Positions 42,201-49,746 of a DNA stretch of 64,000 bases are shown here, piece after piece. The DNA comes from Armatimonadota bacterium (GTDB lineage Bacteria; Armatimonadota; Chthonomonadetes; Chthonomonadales; Chthonomonadaceae), in the NCBI GenBank assembly GCA_028871815.1, contig JAGWMJ010000001.1:648715-712714 (forward strand), read 5' to 3'. The translations under genes and the position numbers were made by a program. How positions within the stretch are numbered: position 1 is the stretch's first letter; the number at the start of each line of letters is the position of its first letter. The notes below the pieces were generated by a model. The model was not told the origin of the DNA and did not search any database. It saw nothing but the letters and a program-made list of their open reading frames with translations.

Positions 42201-42451
42201 GTGGAACTGAGCTCGTCGATGCCGCTGACCGTGTTTACGGAGTCCTCAATCTTGTCTACAACGTCGGTTTCAATCTCTTCGGGCGAAGCGCCGTCTTCCT
42301 GCACCGTGACGGTGACAACAGGAAAGTCGACCTTGGGAAACAGGTCAATGCCCAGCCGCAGATAGCTGAATGCGCCGGTGACCACCAGGCTGAGGATCAG
42401 CACCATGGAGAAGACCGGCCGGCGCACGCAAATATTGGCAAGCCACTGCAT
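39296..42451 (-). CDS. HAE-type RND efflux transporter (AcrB/MexB-like)
   Basis: This 1,051-residue inner-membrane antiporter exports drugs or other hydrophobic compounds using the proton gradient. It begins with the cytoplasmic end and first helix typical of AcrB-type pumps (MQWLANICVRRPVFSMVLIL, GIDLFPKVDFPVV). Two large periplasmic domains and twelve membrane helices follow; helix 4 holds GIVIDDAIVVLEN, with the paired Asp residues of the proton relay. The central cytoplasmic linker (about 495-525) is long and charged. There is no adaptor or TolC gene in this unit, so it probably shares them with other loci. A MarR regulator and a candidate operator precede it. Confidence 0.95.
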   Translation of the reverse strand: MQWLANICVRRPVFSMVLILSLVVTGAFSYLRLGIDLFPKVDFPVVTVTVQEDGASPEEIETDVVDKIEDSVNTVSGIDELSSTSYDGVGVVVVTFQLDKDIDTAVQDVRDKVNSALPNLPLDVKQPVVDKVDLDAIPVMEIALSSKGSIRDTTEYADKVLRRQIESISGVGQVNLLGGRKRQINLWIDPNRLAAYGLSPVDVENALAAQNIQVPGGEVDEGVRELTLRTHGRVETPQQFADIAIAEKDGATIHVGDVARVQDGMEEATTSASLDGVPTVLMTIRKQSGLNTVATVDAVKARLADLKAALPPGYKITTVQDQSLNIKASTSAVQEHLIVGSILAALVVLIFLWNWRTTIISAIAIPTSVISTFGLMYIEGFTLNSLTLLALTLSVGIVIDDAIVVLENIFRFVEEKGMNPFEAAIEGTREIGLAVLATTLSLIAIFLPVAFMSGIVGRFMNSFGVTMAFAVFISLIVSFSLTPSLASRWIRPAPRQAREPAPEGMPIGMADGAARHGSKQSGLFRPIDAVYTWLLRWSMHHRWVIVLAAIAALGSTLVVIGPIPKNFLPEDDQSQFQIFARAPEGATLAATARMAEAIAADVRKLPGVAYTVMSIGDSSQRTVNLASIYVKLVDIDKRPNLTQEDVMIRARTQIMPMFGNLRVSVGPVQTISTGAPAAAVTYAIGGPDLNKLTQYSQQVLQQLRKVPGVVDADTSLITGNPELGVHIDRRRAADLGVSVADVANTLRLAVGGAKVTDYYENGEQYEVHERADLQYRNSPQVIGNLTVPSQSGSPVKLQQVVTFTYDTGPSQITRLNRQRDVMITCNVLPGYSQQNVNNALAAIVQNLHMPPGYTFGPQGTSREIVKALINFVLAFALAIIFMYLILAAQFESWVHPITILLALPLTLPFALIAIYITGQSINIFSVLGILVLFGVVKKNGILQVDHMNQLRARGMNRMDAIIQANRDRLRPILMTTSAFVIGMVPLVLSNGAGASTNKNIGYTVIGGQTLSLLLTLLATPVFYSLFDDVGQIVNRLVGRAPAPVQHTDDPA

Positions 42452-42487
42452 AGGGCGTCTCCGGTCCGGCTGCTCGCCGGCGAGAAA

Positions 42488-42518
42488 TTACTACGGTACC
42501 GAAATATTCAGTCGGCAA
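42488..42518 (-). promoter_or_regulatory. Candidate promoter and MarR operator before the RND pump
   Basis: On the minus strand, TTGCCG (42518-42513) and TAGTAA (42493-42488) are 19 nt apart. Between and over the -10 lies an 18-bp imperfect inverted repeat, TACTACGGTACCGAAATA (42489-42506, 14 of 18 positions symmetric). This size and placement fit a MarR-family operator. Confidence 0.35.
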
Positions 42519-42575
42519 AGGCTCGCAAACGGATGCATTATGACCGGCTCCGGCGGCGTTTGTCTATGCGCCCGC

Positions 42576-43088
42576 TCACGCTGGCTCGCCGGCGTGAGCC
42601 AGGTTTGCCGCCATGCGTTCAAGGGCGCCGGACAGCGCGTTCAGCTCCTCTTGCGTGACGCCTACCAGTGCCTCCTGCTGCAGGCGCGTGGCGATGTCGC
42701 GCAATCGCGGTTCGATGAGGCGGCCGCTCTCCGTGAGGCGAAGCCGGATCGTGCGCCGGTCGGCTCCATCCCGCTCGCGAACGACGATGCCGGCGTTCTC
42801 AAGTTCATCCGCCAGCGCCGTGATCGTCGAGCTCTCCCAGCCGCAGCGCCGGGCGAGCTCCGACATGGTGATGCCTTCCTCTGCCGACAGCTGGAGAATC
42901 ACCGGCGCGGCGCCCGGGAAGAGTTCGGTAATGCCTTCCGCACGCATCAGCTCCAGCGCGCGCTGCCGGAATGCTTGAGCAACCTCCTTGAACAGCCGAT
43001 GGAGGTCGGACTGCGGTGCGCCGAAGCTGCATCCGTGTACGATTGCTGCAGGCAGAGGCGGTTGTGGATGGCGCTTTCGGTCGCTCAT
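42576..43088 (-). CDS. MarR-family transcriptional regulator
   Basis: The 170-residue protein has the winged helix-turn-helix of the MarR family: PGAAPVILQLSAEEGITMSELARRCGWESSTITALADELENAG (HTH and recognition helix), then the wing VVRERDGADRRTIRLRLTESG with the characteristic D-x-R-D/R-R motif, and C-terminal dimerisation helices. Such regulators usually repress efflux or stress genes and are released by small phenolic or lipophilic ligands. Its start overlaps the stop of the debranching enzyme gene (ATGA at 43085-43088), and the RND pump follows 124 nt downstream, so it most likely controls the pump. Confidence 0.9.
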   Translation of the reverse strand: MSDRKRHPQPPLPAAIVHGCSFGAPQSDLHRLFKEVAQAFRQRALELMRAEGITELFPGAAPVILQLSAEEGITMSELARRCGWESSTITALADELENAGIVVRERDGADRRTIRLRLTESGRLIEPRLRDIATRLQQEALVGVTQEELNALSGALERMAANLAHAGEPA

Positions 43089-45106
43089 GCCTGCCTCGGT
43101 TCGGTTGCGCGCTGCAGCAGCTGTTGCACCCGCAGGAGTTCAGCGATGGACCACGCCTGTGCAATGCAGCCGTTGGGCCGTCTCGGTGCATCGCCGTCAT
43201 AGATTTCGCACAAGGTACCGCTGCCACAATCGTGCATGTGCAGCAGCAGTGGCCGCAACAGCTCCAACGCCTCGGTGGCCGAGCCAGTAACGCGATAGTG
43301 CGCCTCGGCAAAAGGTCCCAGCAGCCACGGCCATACCGTCCCCTGATGATAAGCGCCGTCGCGCGATGCGGCGTCGCCCTCGTAGCGTCCGCGGTACGCG
43401 GCGTCGGAGGGCGAGAGTGTTCGCAGCCCGCAGTCGGTAAGCAGTTCGGTACGAACGGTTTCGAGGATTGCGTGAGCCAGCGCGCTGTTGGCGCTCACCG
43501 GCGCAAACGGCAGCGACAGGGCAAACAGCTGGTTGGGCCGTATGGAAGCATCCGGCTGCCGATCCGGAGGTTCGAGGAGATCGTAGAGGCCGCGTCCGTC
43601 ACGACGCGGGAAACCTGCCAGAAACGAGTTCCGGGCCAGCGTGGCCCGGTCGCGGTATTCGCTTGCGGCCGCTGCGTCCTGCTCGCTCTCGGCCACACCG
43701 GCCGCGATTTCGAGTGCCGCAATCCAGAGTGCGTTCACCTCCACCGGTTTGCCGTTTCTTGGCGTTACCGGCTGGCCGTTCACCACGGCGTCCATCCAGG
43801 TCAATTGCGTCCCGGCCTCTCCGGCGCGCAACAGTCCGTCGGCGCACGTATGTATGCCGAAGCGCGTACCGGAAACATGCCAGAGGATCGTCTCCTTGAG
43901 CATCGGCCAGAGATCGTGCCGCAGAGCGTCGGCGTCCGGGCCCGGGAAGCGTTCCATGTATCGGTGGAGCGCCACGAAAAACCAGAGGGCGCCATCTACC
44001 GTGTTGTACTCGGGATTATCGCCGGCATCTGGAAAGCGATTCGGGAGCATACCCTGGCTGCTGAATGAGGCAAACGTACGGAGGATCGGGCCGGACAGTT
44101 CCGCTCCGCGGACCGTTTCCGCCAGGCCCGCGAGGGAGATGAGCGTGTCGCGGCTCCAGTCCTCAAACCAATGGTAGCCGGCAATCACCGTGGCGCGGCC
44201 CTGCGGAACCTGTACCAGAAACTGCTCGGCGGCATGGTGCAGGCTGGTTAGCTCGTTTGGAGCGGTTGTGATCTCGGGCGGCGCCGGCGCGATGATCTCA
44301 GGCGCCGCCCCGGATCCACACCAGGCACGTAGAATCACCGAGCGTTCCGGCGCGAGACCTACCGTCAGCGTGCCTGGCGACCAGAGATCCTCCTCAAAGT
44401 CGAACCCGCGCGCCTGCTCGCAAGGATACTGAAATCGGTAGAACCAGCAGCCCTGCTCGGTGTAGTCCGCGCCGGCCCCCGTCCCTGAAGCCAGCGATGC
44501 CGCCAAGCCCATCGTGATCGGCTGCTGCCACCAGCCGGGGATCTCCGGGAACAGGCACTCAAGCGTTTCGGACGCTGACGACCAGGTGGCCGCCGGATGC
44601 TCGCCACTTGCGTGCAGCAGAGTGTGATAACCTCGGCCGGCGAGCAGCGGTGTTACCTGAATGGAAGCTACCGTATCGGCAGGGCCGTGCAGCGTGTAGC
44701 GCACCTGAACGGCGTTGGCGCCGGCCGGCATGCAGACTTCCCGTTCCAGCTCGATTCCCGGAGCGGCTTCGAAACGCCACACGACCGAATTACCCTGACG
44801 AAACTCGAGCAAACGCGAATAGCCATCCGGCCACGTGGCGTTTGGGTAGAGGTTTGTGGAGAGCGGAACCGGCGGTGAGTCCGATTCCGGGCCGATATGG
44901 AGCTGTTCCTGCAGTGAGGAGAGAAGCACGGTCCGCAGAGAGGGAGGTTGAAGCGATGCCACCAGGAGACCGTGGTAGCGCCGCACATTCGCGCCGCAGA
45001 GCGTTGAGGAGACGTAACCGCCCAGACCGTTCGTGAGCAGCCATTCGTGCGATGTTGCGAACGCGAGGTCGCGCAGCTCACCGACTGCAAACGGACTGCG
45101 GTTCAT
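43085..45106 (-). CDS. Glycogen debranching enzyme (amylo-alpha-1,6-glucosidase, GH133)
   Basis: The 673-residue protein has the N-terminal GDE_N domain (EWLLTNGLGGYVSSTLCGANVRRYHGLL) and the C-terminal (alpha/alpha)6 GDE_C domain, with IAGYHWFEDWSRDTLISLAGL, NRFPDAGDNPEYNTVDGALWF, TWMDAVVNGQPVTPRNGKPVEVNALW, YHQGTVWPWLLGPF and the end region AQAWSIAELLRVQQLL. It removes alpha-1,6-linked glucose stubs from glycogen. No signal peptide. It precedes the marR gene with overlap, an odd operon for a glycogen enzyme. Together with the GH57 protein at 29717 it supports glycogen metabolism. Confidence 0.92.
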   Translation of the reverse strand: MNRSPFAVGELRDLAFATSHEWLLTNGLGGYVSSTLCGANVRRYHGLLVASLQPPSLRTVLLSSLQEQLHIGPESDSPPVPLSTNLYPNATWPDGYSRLLEFRQGNSVVWRFEAAPGIELEREVCMPAGANAVQVRYTLHGPADTVASIQVTPLLAGRGYHTLLHASGEHPAATWSSASETLECLFPEIPGWWQQPITMGLAASLASGTGAGADYTEQGCWFYRFQYPCEQARGFDFEEDLWSPGTLTVGLAPERSVILRAWCGSGAAPEIIAPAPPEITTAPNELTSLHHAAEQFLVQVPQGRATVIAGYHWFEDWSRDTLISLAGLAETVRGAELSGPILRTFASFSSQGMLPNRFPDAGDNPEYNTVDGALWFFVALHRYMERFPGPDADALRHDLWPMLKETILWHVSGTRFGIHTCADGLLRAGEAGTQLTWMDAVVNGQPVTPRNGKPVEVNALWIAALEIAAGVAESEQDAAAASEYRDRATLARNSFLAGFPRRDGRGLYDLLEPPDRQPDASIRPNQLFALSLPFAPVSANSALAHAILETVRTELLTDCGLRTLSPSDAAYRGRYEGDAASRDGAYHQGTVWPWLLGPFAEAHYRVTGSATEALELLRPLLLHMHDCGSGTLCEIYDGDAPRRPNGCIAQAWSIAELLRVQQLLQRATEPRQA

Positions 45107-45126
45107 TTTCGGCAGGATCGGCCGAG

Positions 45127-45161
45127 TTGAACAAGGCGCGGAGGCGGCAAGCCCCCGCGCC
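45127..45161 (-). terminator. Intrinsic terminator after cytochrome c gene
   Basis: On the minus strand GGCGCGGGGG pairs with CCTCCGCGCC (10 bp, one G-T pair) around CTTGCCG, followed by TTGTTCAA. It separates the cytochrome c gene from the debranching-enzyme operon. Confidence 0.75.
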
Positions 45162-45181
45162 CTGTTGCGAAGCGTAGCAGG

Positions 45182-45637
45182 TTACTTGTGGTGGTGCTTT
45201 ACGGCCTTCTTGCCCGGCTTGTGCTTTGCCGCTGCCGGCTTGAGGGTCGTCAGGTAGGTCGCCAGGGCGGTAAGCTCCTTGCCCTGTACGCGCCCCTTGA
45301 ATGCAGGCATGCGGCCATCCGGGTTATGCGCCTTGGGGTTCGTCACCTGGACCTCAAACCACTTGACGGTATGGCTCGACTCCTGGCCCACGTCCGTGAG
45401 ATTGGGGCCGCCTCTGCCACCCGCATTTCCGATAGCATGGCAGTTGGCACAACCGCTTTTGGCATACACCTTCTTGCCAAGAGCGACCATAGCCGCCGGG
45501 GCGCCGGCGGCCTTCTTCACGCCCTTGTGCGGCTTAAGATGCTTGGGTGGCACGGCAAAAGCTGCGGTGACGAGTAGCACCGCGGCTGCGCCGAGAACCG
45601 CGACGGCAGCGCCAGCTCGATAAGACCTTAGAGACAA
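45182..45637 (-). CDS. Exported class I cytochrome c
   Basis: The 151-residue protein has an N-terminal signal (AAVAVLGAAAVLLVTAAFA), a Lys/His-rich spacer, the haem-attachment motif CANCH (residues Cys-x2-Cys-His, after GKKVYAKSG), and the axial Met in GRMPAFKG, followed by a C-terminal helix ELTALATYLTTL. The tail is very basic (KHKPGKKAVKHHHK). It should be a single-haem periplasmic electron carrier. The gene is divergent from blaI, sharing the 282-nt region 45638-45919 with it, and stands alone with its own terminator. Its partner is unknown. Confidence 0.92.
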   Translation of the reverse strand: MSLRSYRAGAAVAVLGAAAVLLVTAAFAVPPKHLKPHKGVKKAAGAPAAMVALGKKVYAKSGCANCHAIGNAGGRGGPNLTDVGQESSHTVKWFEVQVTNPKAHNPDGRMPAFKGRVQGKELTALATYLTTLKPAAAKHKPGKKAVKHHHK

Positions 45638-45866
45638 GTTTCGAAACTCCTTTCGGGCGTGGCGCCGTGCAGAGAGCGCTGCCCGTCAAACAGACCCCTG
45701 TATTTGGCGGAGCGACGCCAATGTCCGCTGGCCGCTCTTCTCTTCGGCGGTGAGGACCGGCTTTCCTGCTGCGCCCCGGCAGATAAGACACGCGCGTACG
45801 GTGCAAGTTGCGACGAAACGGTCCGGCATGCCAGATGCTACGCGCTTCAAAACGAGCGAAACCTTC

Positions 45867-45905
45867 GTCTACAAACTACGTCTAAGGTTGTGTCTACAAA
45901 CGACG
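45867..45905 (+). promoter_or_regulatory. Direct-repeat operator candidate for the BlaI-like repressor
   Basis: GTCTACAAACTACG (45867-45880) and GTCTACAAACGACG (45892-45905) differ at one base and start 25 nt apart, immediately upstream of the blaI ribosome site. BlaI/MecI operators contain TACA/TGTA cores, and both repeats carry TACA. The position fits autorepression of the blaI operon and possibly the divergent cytochrome c gene. Confidence 0.5.
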
Positions 45906-45919
45906 CCAGGAGGTATGGA

Positions 45920-46315
45920 ATGCGCAAGCCCGGTTTCTTCAGCCCGGCAGAGTGGGAGGTCCTGCAGTTTATTCTGGAAGCCAATCCGGTTGCTGCGAGG
46001 GTGGTGGCCGATCACTTTGCCGTTGAGCACGGCTGGGTTCGCACTACCGTGTTGACGCTGATTGAGCGGCTGACGCATAAGGGCTATCTGGTACGAGAGC
46101 GGTCGAGCGGCGTTCACCTCTATCGACCCAGCCGCCCTGCGGCGGAGTTGATGCGGAGTGTGGTTAGCGATTTTGTTGAAAAGGCGTTGGGCGGTTCGGT
46201 GTCACCGTTCCTTGCGTATCTCGACGGCGGCGCCACCGTGAGCGCGGAACAGCTGGCCGAACTGAAGCAGCTCGTTAAGCGGCTGGAGGAGCGGGAGGAG
46301 CATGGTGATGCATAG
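45920..46315 (+). CDS. BlaI/MecI/CopY-family transcriptional repressor
   Basis: The 131-residue protein is a winged-helix repressor: FFSPAEWEVLQFILEANPVAA, then HGWVRTTVLTLIERLTHKGYLVRERSSGVHLYRPS (recognition helix and wing) and a C-terminal dimer helix ending LVKRLEEREEHGDA. In the canonical system a BlaR1-type membrane protease triggers cleavage of the repressor. ATG 45920 lies 6 nt after AGGAGG. The gene overlaps the following M56 peptidase gene by 14 nt, so the pair is translationally coupled. Direct repeats upstream are likely operators. No beta-lactamase or penicillin-binding protein is nearby, so the regulated target is unknown. Confidence 0.9.
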   Translation: MRKPGFFSPAEWEVLQFILEANPVAARVVADHFAVEHGWVRTTVLTLIERLTHKGYLVRERSSGVHLYRPSRPAAELMRSVVSDFVEKALGGSVSPFLAYLDGGATVSAEQLAELKQLVKRLEEREEHGDA

Positions 46316-48743
46316 TCTGGCCGCGCTCTACGCAGCCGTGAGCTCGCAATGGGCGAGTGCGATGGTTCGCGCCGCCCTTCAGGGCGCTGTGGCGATCGCC
46401 ATAGCCGTTTGTATAGCTAGAATGGCCTCTCGACTTTCGCCCGCATGGCGATGCTGGTTGATGCGGCTTGCGTACGCGCGGATGCTTCTTGCCGTGGTCT
46501 GCGGAGCCGCCCTCACCTTGCCACTCTTGCCGGTACCGTCATCGCCCGGAACGCGGCGCCCACCGCCGCCGGTTCTAACGCTCCCTGAGGTGCCTGCAGC
46601 CCCCCATCCGCTGATGGCTGCCGGACCCATGATCACCACGGTTCGTTCCCTTGCGCCCTTAGTGAGGCACCTCCATCCCAGCGCTTCGCCGGCCGCAGCC
46701 GCGCCGCCGTCGGGGCCAAACCTGCCCGATTTCGCCGCCATGCCCGCAGTAGCGGGAACAAACCATCGCGTAAGCCCTGCTGAATGGCTGTTGGCCCTCT
46801 GGATTTGTGGCGCGCTCGTTTCTCTGTGGATGTTGTGGCGCGAAGCAGTGCGCGTTGGCCGGATGCGAAGGCAGGCGGTCCCCATCGATTACGGTGAACC
46901 GCTGGTCACCTTGACGCGCTTATGCTCGCGCTTTGGTATTCCGCGTACGCCGCTGCTGCTGAATTCACGCGCGGTGGAAGCTCCAATGCTGTCGGGCTGG
47001 CGCCGCCCGGCGATTCTGCTTCCCGATGGACTGGCGCGGTCGTGCTCCGCTGCGGATCTCGAACTCATCCTGGCGCACGAGCTGGCGCACGTGCGGCGAC
47101 GCGATCTGCTCTGGGCCGTGCTGCCGGCGATTGCGCGGTGCCTCTTCTACTTTAACCCGATGGTGTGGCTTGCTGAGCATGAGTGGCGTGAAGCGGTTGA
47201 GATCGCATGTGATCGCGATGTGCTGGTGCTGTCGGCGGCCTCGCCCGCACGCTACGCAGCTTCGATACTCAAGGTAGTTCAGCTGCGGAGAGCTCGTCGC
47301 TCCGCAATCATGACTGCACAGATGGCCGAATCGTACTCGAATGTCAAAAGGAGGTTGGAAGTGATGCATAACCATCAGTCTGGCTCTCGGAGCCGGCCAT
47401 TTCTCTACGGCGCGCTCATCTTTGCGGCGCTGCTTGCTACCGGTACACCCTGGCAAGTTGCAGCGCAGCAGCCCGCGCCGGCCTCGCCGGTCGTCCCGGC
47501 GCCACCAACCAGTCTGCCGGCGATCGCCGCCGCGGCAGGCGGAACGCTGGGTACATCGGCGCAGCCGGCGTCTGCGCCCGCTGCGCTCAATGCCCGTATA
47601 GGAGTTACGGAGCCGGTTCTTTCGTCGCCGCTTTCTGCACCGGCGGGCGTGCCGGCCCTAAACGCTCCGGGAGCGGTTCCAGCACCGCCAAGGCCTGAAG
47701 CTGAGGGGCTGGCCGCTCTTCCCGTGGTCGGACATCTGTTCGCACCCGGGCCTGCTTCGTCGGCTGCGACAGTCCGGCTGCTGAGCCGGCTCCCTGTCGT
47801 CGGGACGCTGTTCCAGAATCCCGTCCCCAAATCTCCGCAGCAGCCGGAATCACCGGCTCCAGGTACCGCTCCGACCGACCCAACACGGTCGCCGGCGTTA
47901 CCCGCTGTGCCAGGCCCGGTCTCAGCGGGCGTTGCGCCGGCTCAGCCTTTGCTCCCGCCCGCCGTGCAAGCGGACTCGGTGATGCAATCACAAAACCGCG
48001 CCATCTCGCTGCCTCTTGATGCCGCGCAACAGCGCCGGCTCACTGACGCCGTGATGCGCTCGGTAACCCGGCTCCTGCAGTCTTATAAGCCCGGCGCTGA
48101 GGGAGTGGACAAAGCGGCTATCGCTCGCGCAGTCGACAACGCGATCGCCGAAGCGATGAAGACCGCCGGCGCGGTTAGCCGGTACCCGCTGGGAATTGGG
48201 AGCGTGCAGCGGCAGCTACCCGACTTGGCGGGAACCAGCAGTCTGGCCACTACCATCGTGGCGCCCGCCGTGGCGCAGGCGGCACAGCAGCTCCGGAACG
48301 AGGCTCAGGCGCTGCGCACAACAGACGCCACGAAACAGCGTGATGCAAGCGGCGGTCAGACGCCCGACGTCGTGGGACCAGCCATGGAGCAGGCGGCGCA
48401 GCAACTGGCGCAAGCGGCGCGCGCGCTCCGCTCGACGGCTGTGACGCAACAAGCCATCGCCAGCCGCAATCAGGCATTCGCGATGGGAACGGCCATGACG
48501 ATGGCCCGGAAATCCATAACGGTGCCGCAGGCTCGGGTCATGGCGCTGGCTGCGCACGCCGTGAGAGCGCAAGAATCTGCTGCGTTGAGGCGAGAGCTCG
48601 CTGTCACGCTCGCCCAACTCCGTGTGCTGCTGGCACAGCTTTCGCACCTGGTTCACCAGCAAGCCGTGCATACCGTCGTGCACGCGCATCAGCGTTCGGC
48701 GCATCGGGCCCGAGCTTCCCGTCCGGCGCGGCCGCGGGACTGA
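46302..48743 (+). CDS. BlaR1-like M56 membrane metalloprotease with long low-complexity C-terminus
   Basis: The N-terminal 320 residues form the M56 module: hydrophobic helices at about 20-40, 50-75 and 165-185, and the zinc protease motif HELAHVRRRD with a downstream EIACDRDV segment that supplies the third ligand. A last helix (FLYGALIFAALLATGTPW) ends the module. BlaR1 would now have a penicillin-binding sensor domain; here there is none. Instead about 420 residues are rich in Ala, Pro, Gln and Ser, ending in Ala/Gln-rich amphipathic helices (AQAAQQLRNEAQALR, MEQAAQQLAQAARALR) and a His/Arg-rich tail. The inducer is therefore probably not a beta-lactam. ATG 46302 lies after GGAGGAGC. Confidence 0.85.
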   Translation: MVMHSLAALYAAVSSQWASAMVRAALQGAVAIAIAVCIARMASRLSPAWRCWLMRLAYARMLLAVVCGAALTLPLLPVPSSPGTRRPPPPVLTLPEVPAAPHPLMAAGPMITTVRSLAPLVRHLHPSASPAAAAPPSGPNLPDFAAMPAVAGTNHRVSPAEWLLALWICGALVSLWMLWREAVRVGRMRRQAVPIDYGEPLVTLTRLCSRFGIPRTPLLLNSRAVEAPMLSGWRRPAILLPDGLARSCSAADLELILAHELAHVRRRDLLWAVLPAIARCLFYFNPMVWLAEHEWREAVEIACDRDVLVLSAASPARYAASILKVVQLRRARRSAIMTAQMAESYSNVKRRLEVMHNHQSGSRSRPFLYGALIFAALLATGTPWQVAAQQPAPASPVVPAPPTSLPAIAAAAGGTLGTSAQPASAPAALNARIGVTEPVLSSPLSAPAGVPALNAPGAVPAPPRPEAEGLAALPVVGHLFAPGPASSAATVRLLSRLPVVGTLFQNPVPKSPQQPESPAPGTAPTDPTRSPALPAVPGPVSAGVAPAQPLLPPAVQADSVMQSQNRAISLPLDAAQQRRLTDAVMRSVTRLLQSYKPGAEGVDKAAIARAVDNAIAEAMKTAGAVSRYPLGIGSVQRQLPDLAGTSSLATTIVAPAVAQAAQQLRNEAQALRTTDATKQRDASGGQTPDVVGPAMEQAAQQLAQAARALRSTAVTQQAIASRNQAFAMGTAMTMARKSITVPQARVMALAAHAVRAQESAALRRELAVTLAQLRVLLAQLSHLVHQQAVHTVVHAHQRSAHRARASRPARPRD

Positions 48744-48850
48744 GCCGGGCTTTCCAAATCCGCGGCAGGCGCGGATCGTTGGGCCGGAATGCGGCATAAT
48801 GACCTCAGTGGCCGATGTAGGTGATCTGCACCGGCCGCTGAGGTCTGCCG

Positions 48851-49738
48851 ATGTCTTCTCCTTACGATTCCACCGAATGCGTTCTGCCGGCCGAACTCGA
48901 GTCGCGCTACGGGCGCCTGCGCCACCTGCTCCGGGAGATCGGCAGCGTTGCGGTCGGGCTCAGTGGTGGCGTAGATAGCACACTCCTGCTGCGGGTTGCC
49001 CAGGACGAACCCGGGGTACGCGTGGTTGCCGTAGTCGGCGAGTCGGAGGCGTTTCCTGCCGGCGAGGTGGAAGAAGCCGTGCGCCTGGCCGGCGAGATGG
49101 GCGCCGAGGTGGTGCGGGTGCGGACGCATGAACTGGCGAATCCGCATTTTGCGGTCAATCGCCCAGACCGGTGCTACCACTGCAAAACCGAACTCTTCGG
49201 TGAACTGAAGCGCGTGGCTGCGGATCTCGGCCTGAACGCGGCAGCCGACGGCAGCCACGCGGAGGATGGGCTGGCGGGCGATCACCGGCCAGGATTGGAA
49301 GCCGGCGCCGAGCTCCAGGTCCGCAGTCCGCTGCGAGAGGCCGGCTTTACCAAGGCCAATATCCGTGATTTGGCACGGGCGCTTGGCCTCCGGAACTGGG
49401 ACAAGCCATCGTTTGCCTGCCTCTCCTCGCGATTTCCGTACGGCACCACCATCACGGCGGAACTGCTTGCTCGTCTTGATGCCTGTGAGCAGCTACTCCG
49501 CGAGTTGGGATTTCGCCAGTTTCGCGTGCGGCATCACGATACTGTGGCCCGGATTGAGTTGGAACCCGGCGATATTCCGCGCGCCGTAGACCTGCGGGCG
49601 ACCATTGTTGCGGGGTTTCGCCGCTGTGGTTACACCTATGTCTCTCTAGACCTGGAAGGATACCGGAGCGGCAAAATGAACGATACGCTGACGCTCTTGA
49701 GCAAGCCGCCCACTCGTGCTGCAGGCGAGCACGGGTAG
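48851..49738 (+). CDS. larE: ATP-dependent sacrificial sulfur transferase LarE
   Basis: LarE converts the two carboxylates of the pyridinium intermediate to thiocarboxylates in synthesis of the nickel-pincer nucleotide (NPN) cofactor of lactate racemase and related enzymes. The 295-residue protein has the PP-loop VGLSGGVDSTLLLRVA, the CYHCK motif, and KPSFACLSSRFPYG, where the Cys corresponds to the sacrificial Cys of the single-Cys LarE type. The length fits. larB follows 8 nt downstream. larC, the nickel-inserting enzyme, and larA-like racemases are not in the window. Confidence 0.93.
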   Translation: MSSPYDSTECVLPAELESRYGRLRHLLREIGSVAVGLSGGVDSTLLLRVAQDEPGVRVVAVVGESEAFPAGEVEEAVRLAGEMGAEVVRVRTHELANPHFAVNRPDRCYHCKTELFGELKRVAADLGLNAAADGSHAEDGLAGDHRPGLEAGAELQVRSPLREAGFTKANIRDLARALGLRNWDKPSFACLSSRFPYGTTITAELLARLDACEQLLRELGFRQFRVRHHDTVARIELEPGDIPRAVDLRATIVAGFRRCGYTYVSLDLEGYRSGKMNDTLTLLSKPPTRAAGEHG

Positions 49739-49746
49739 CTGCGAAG

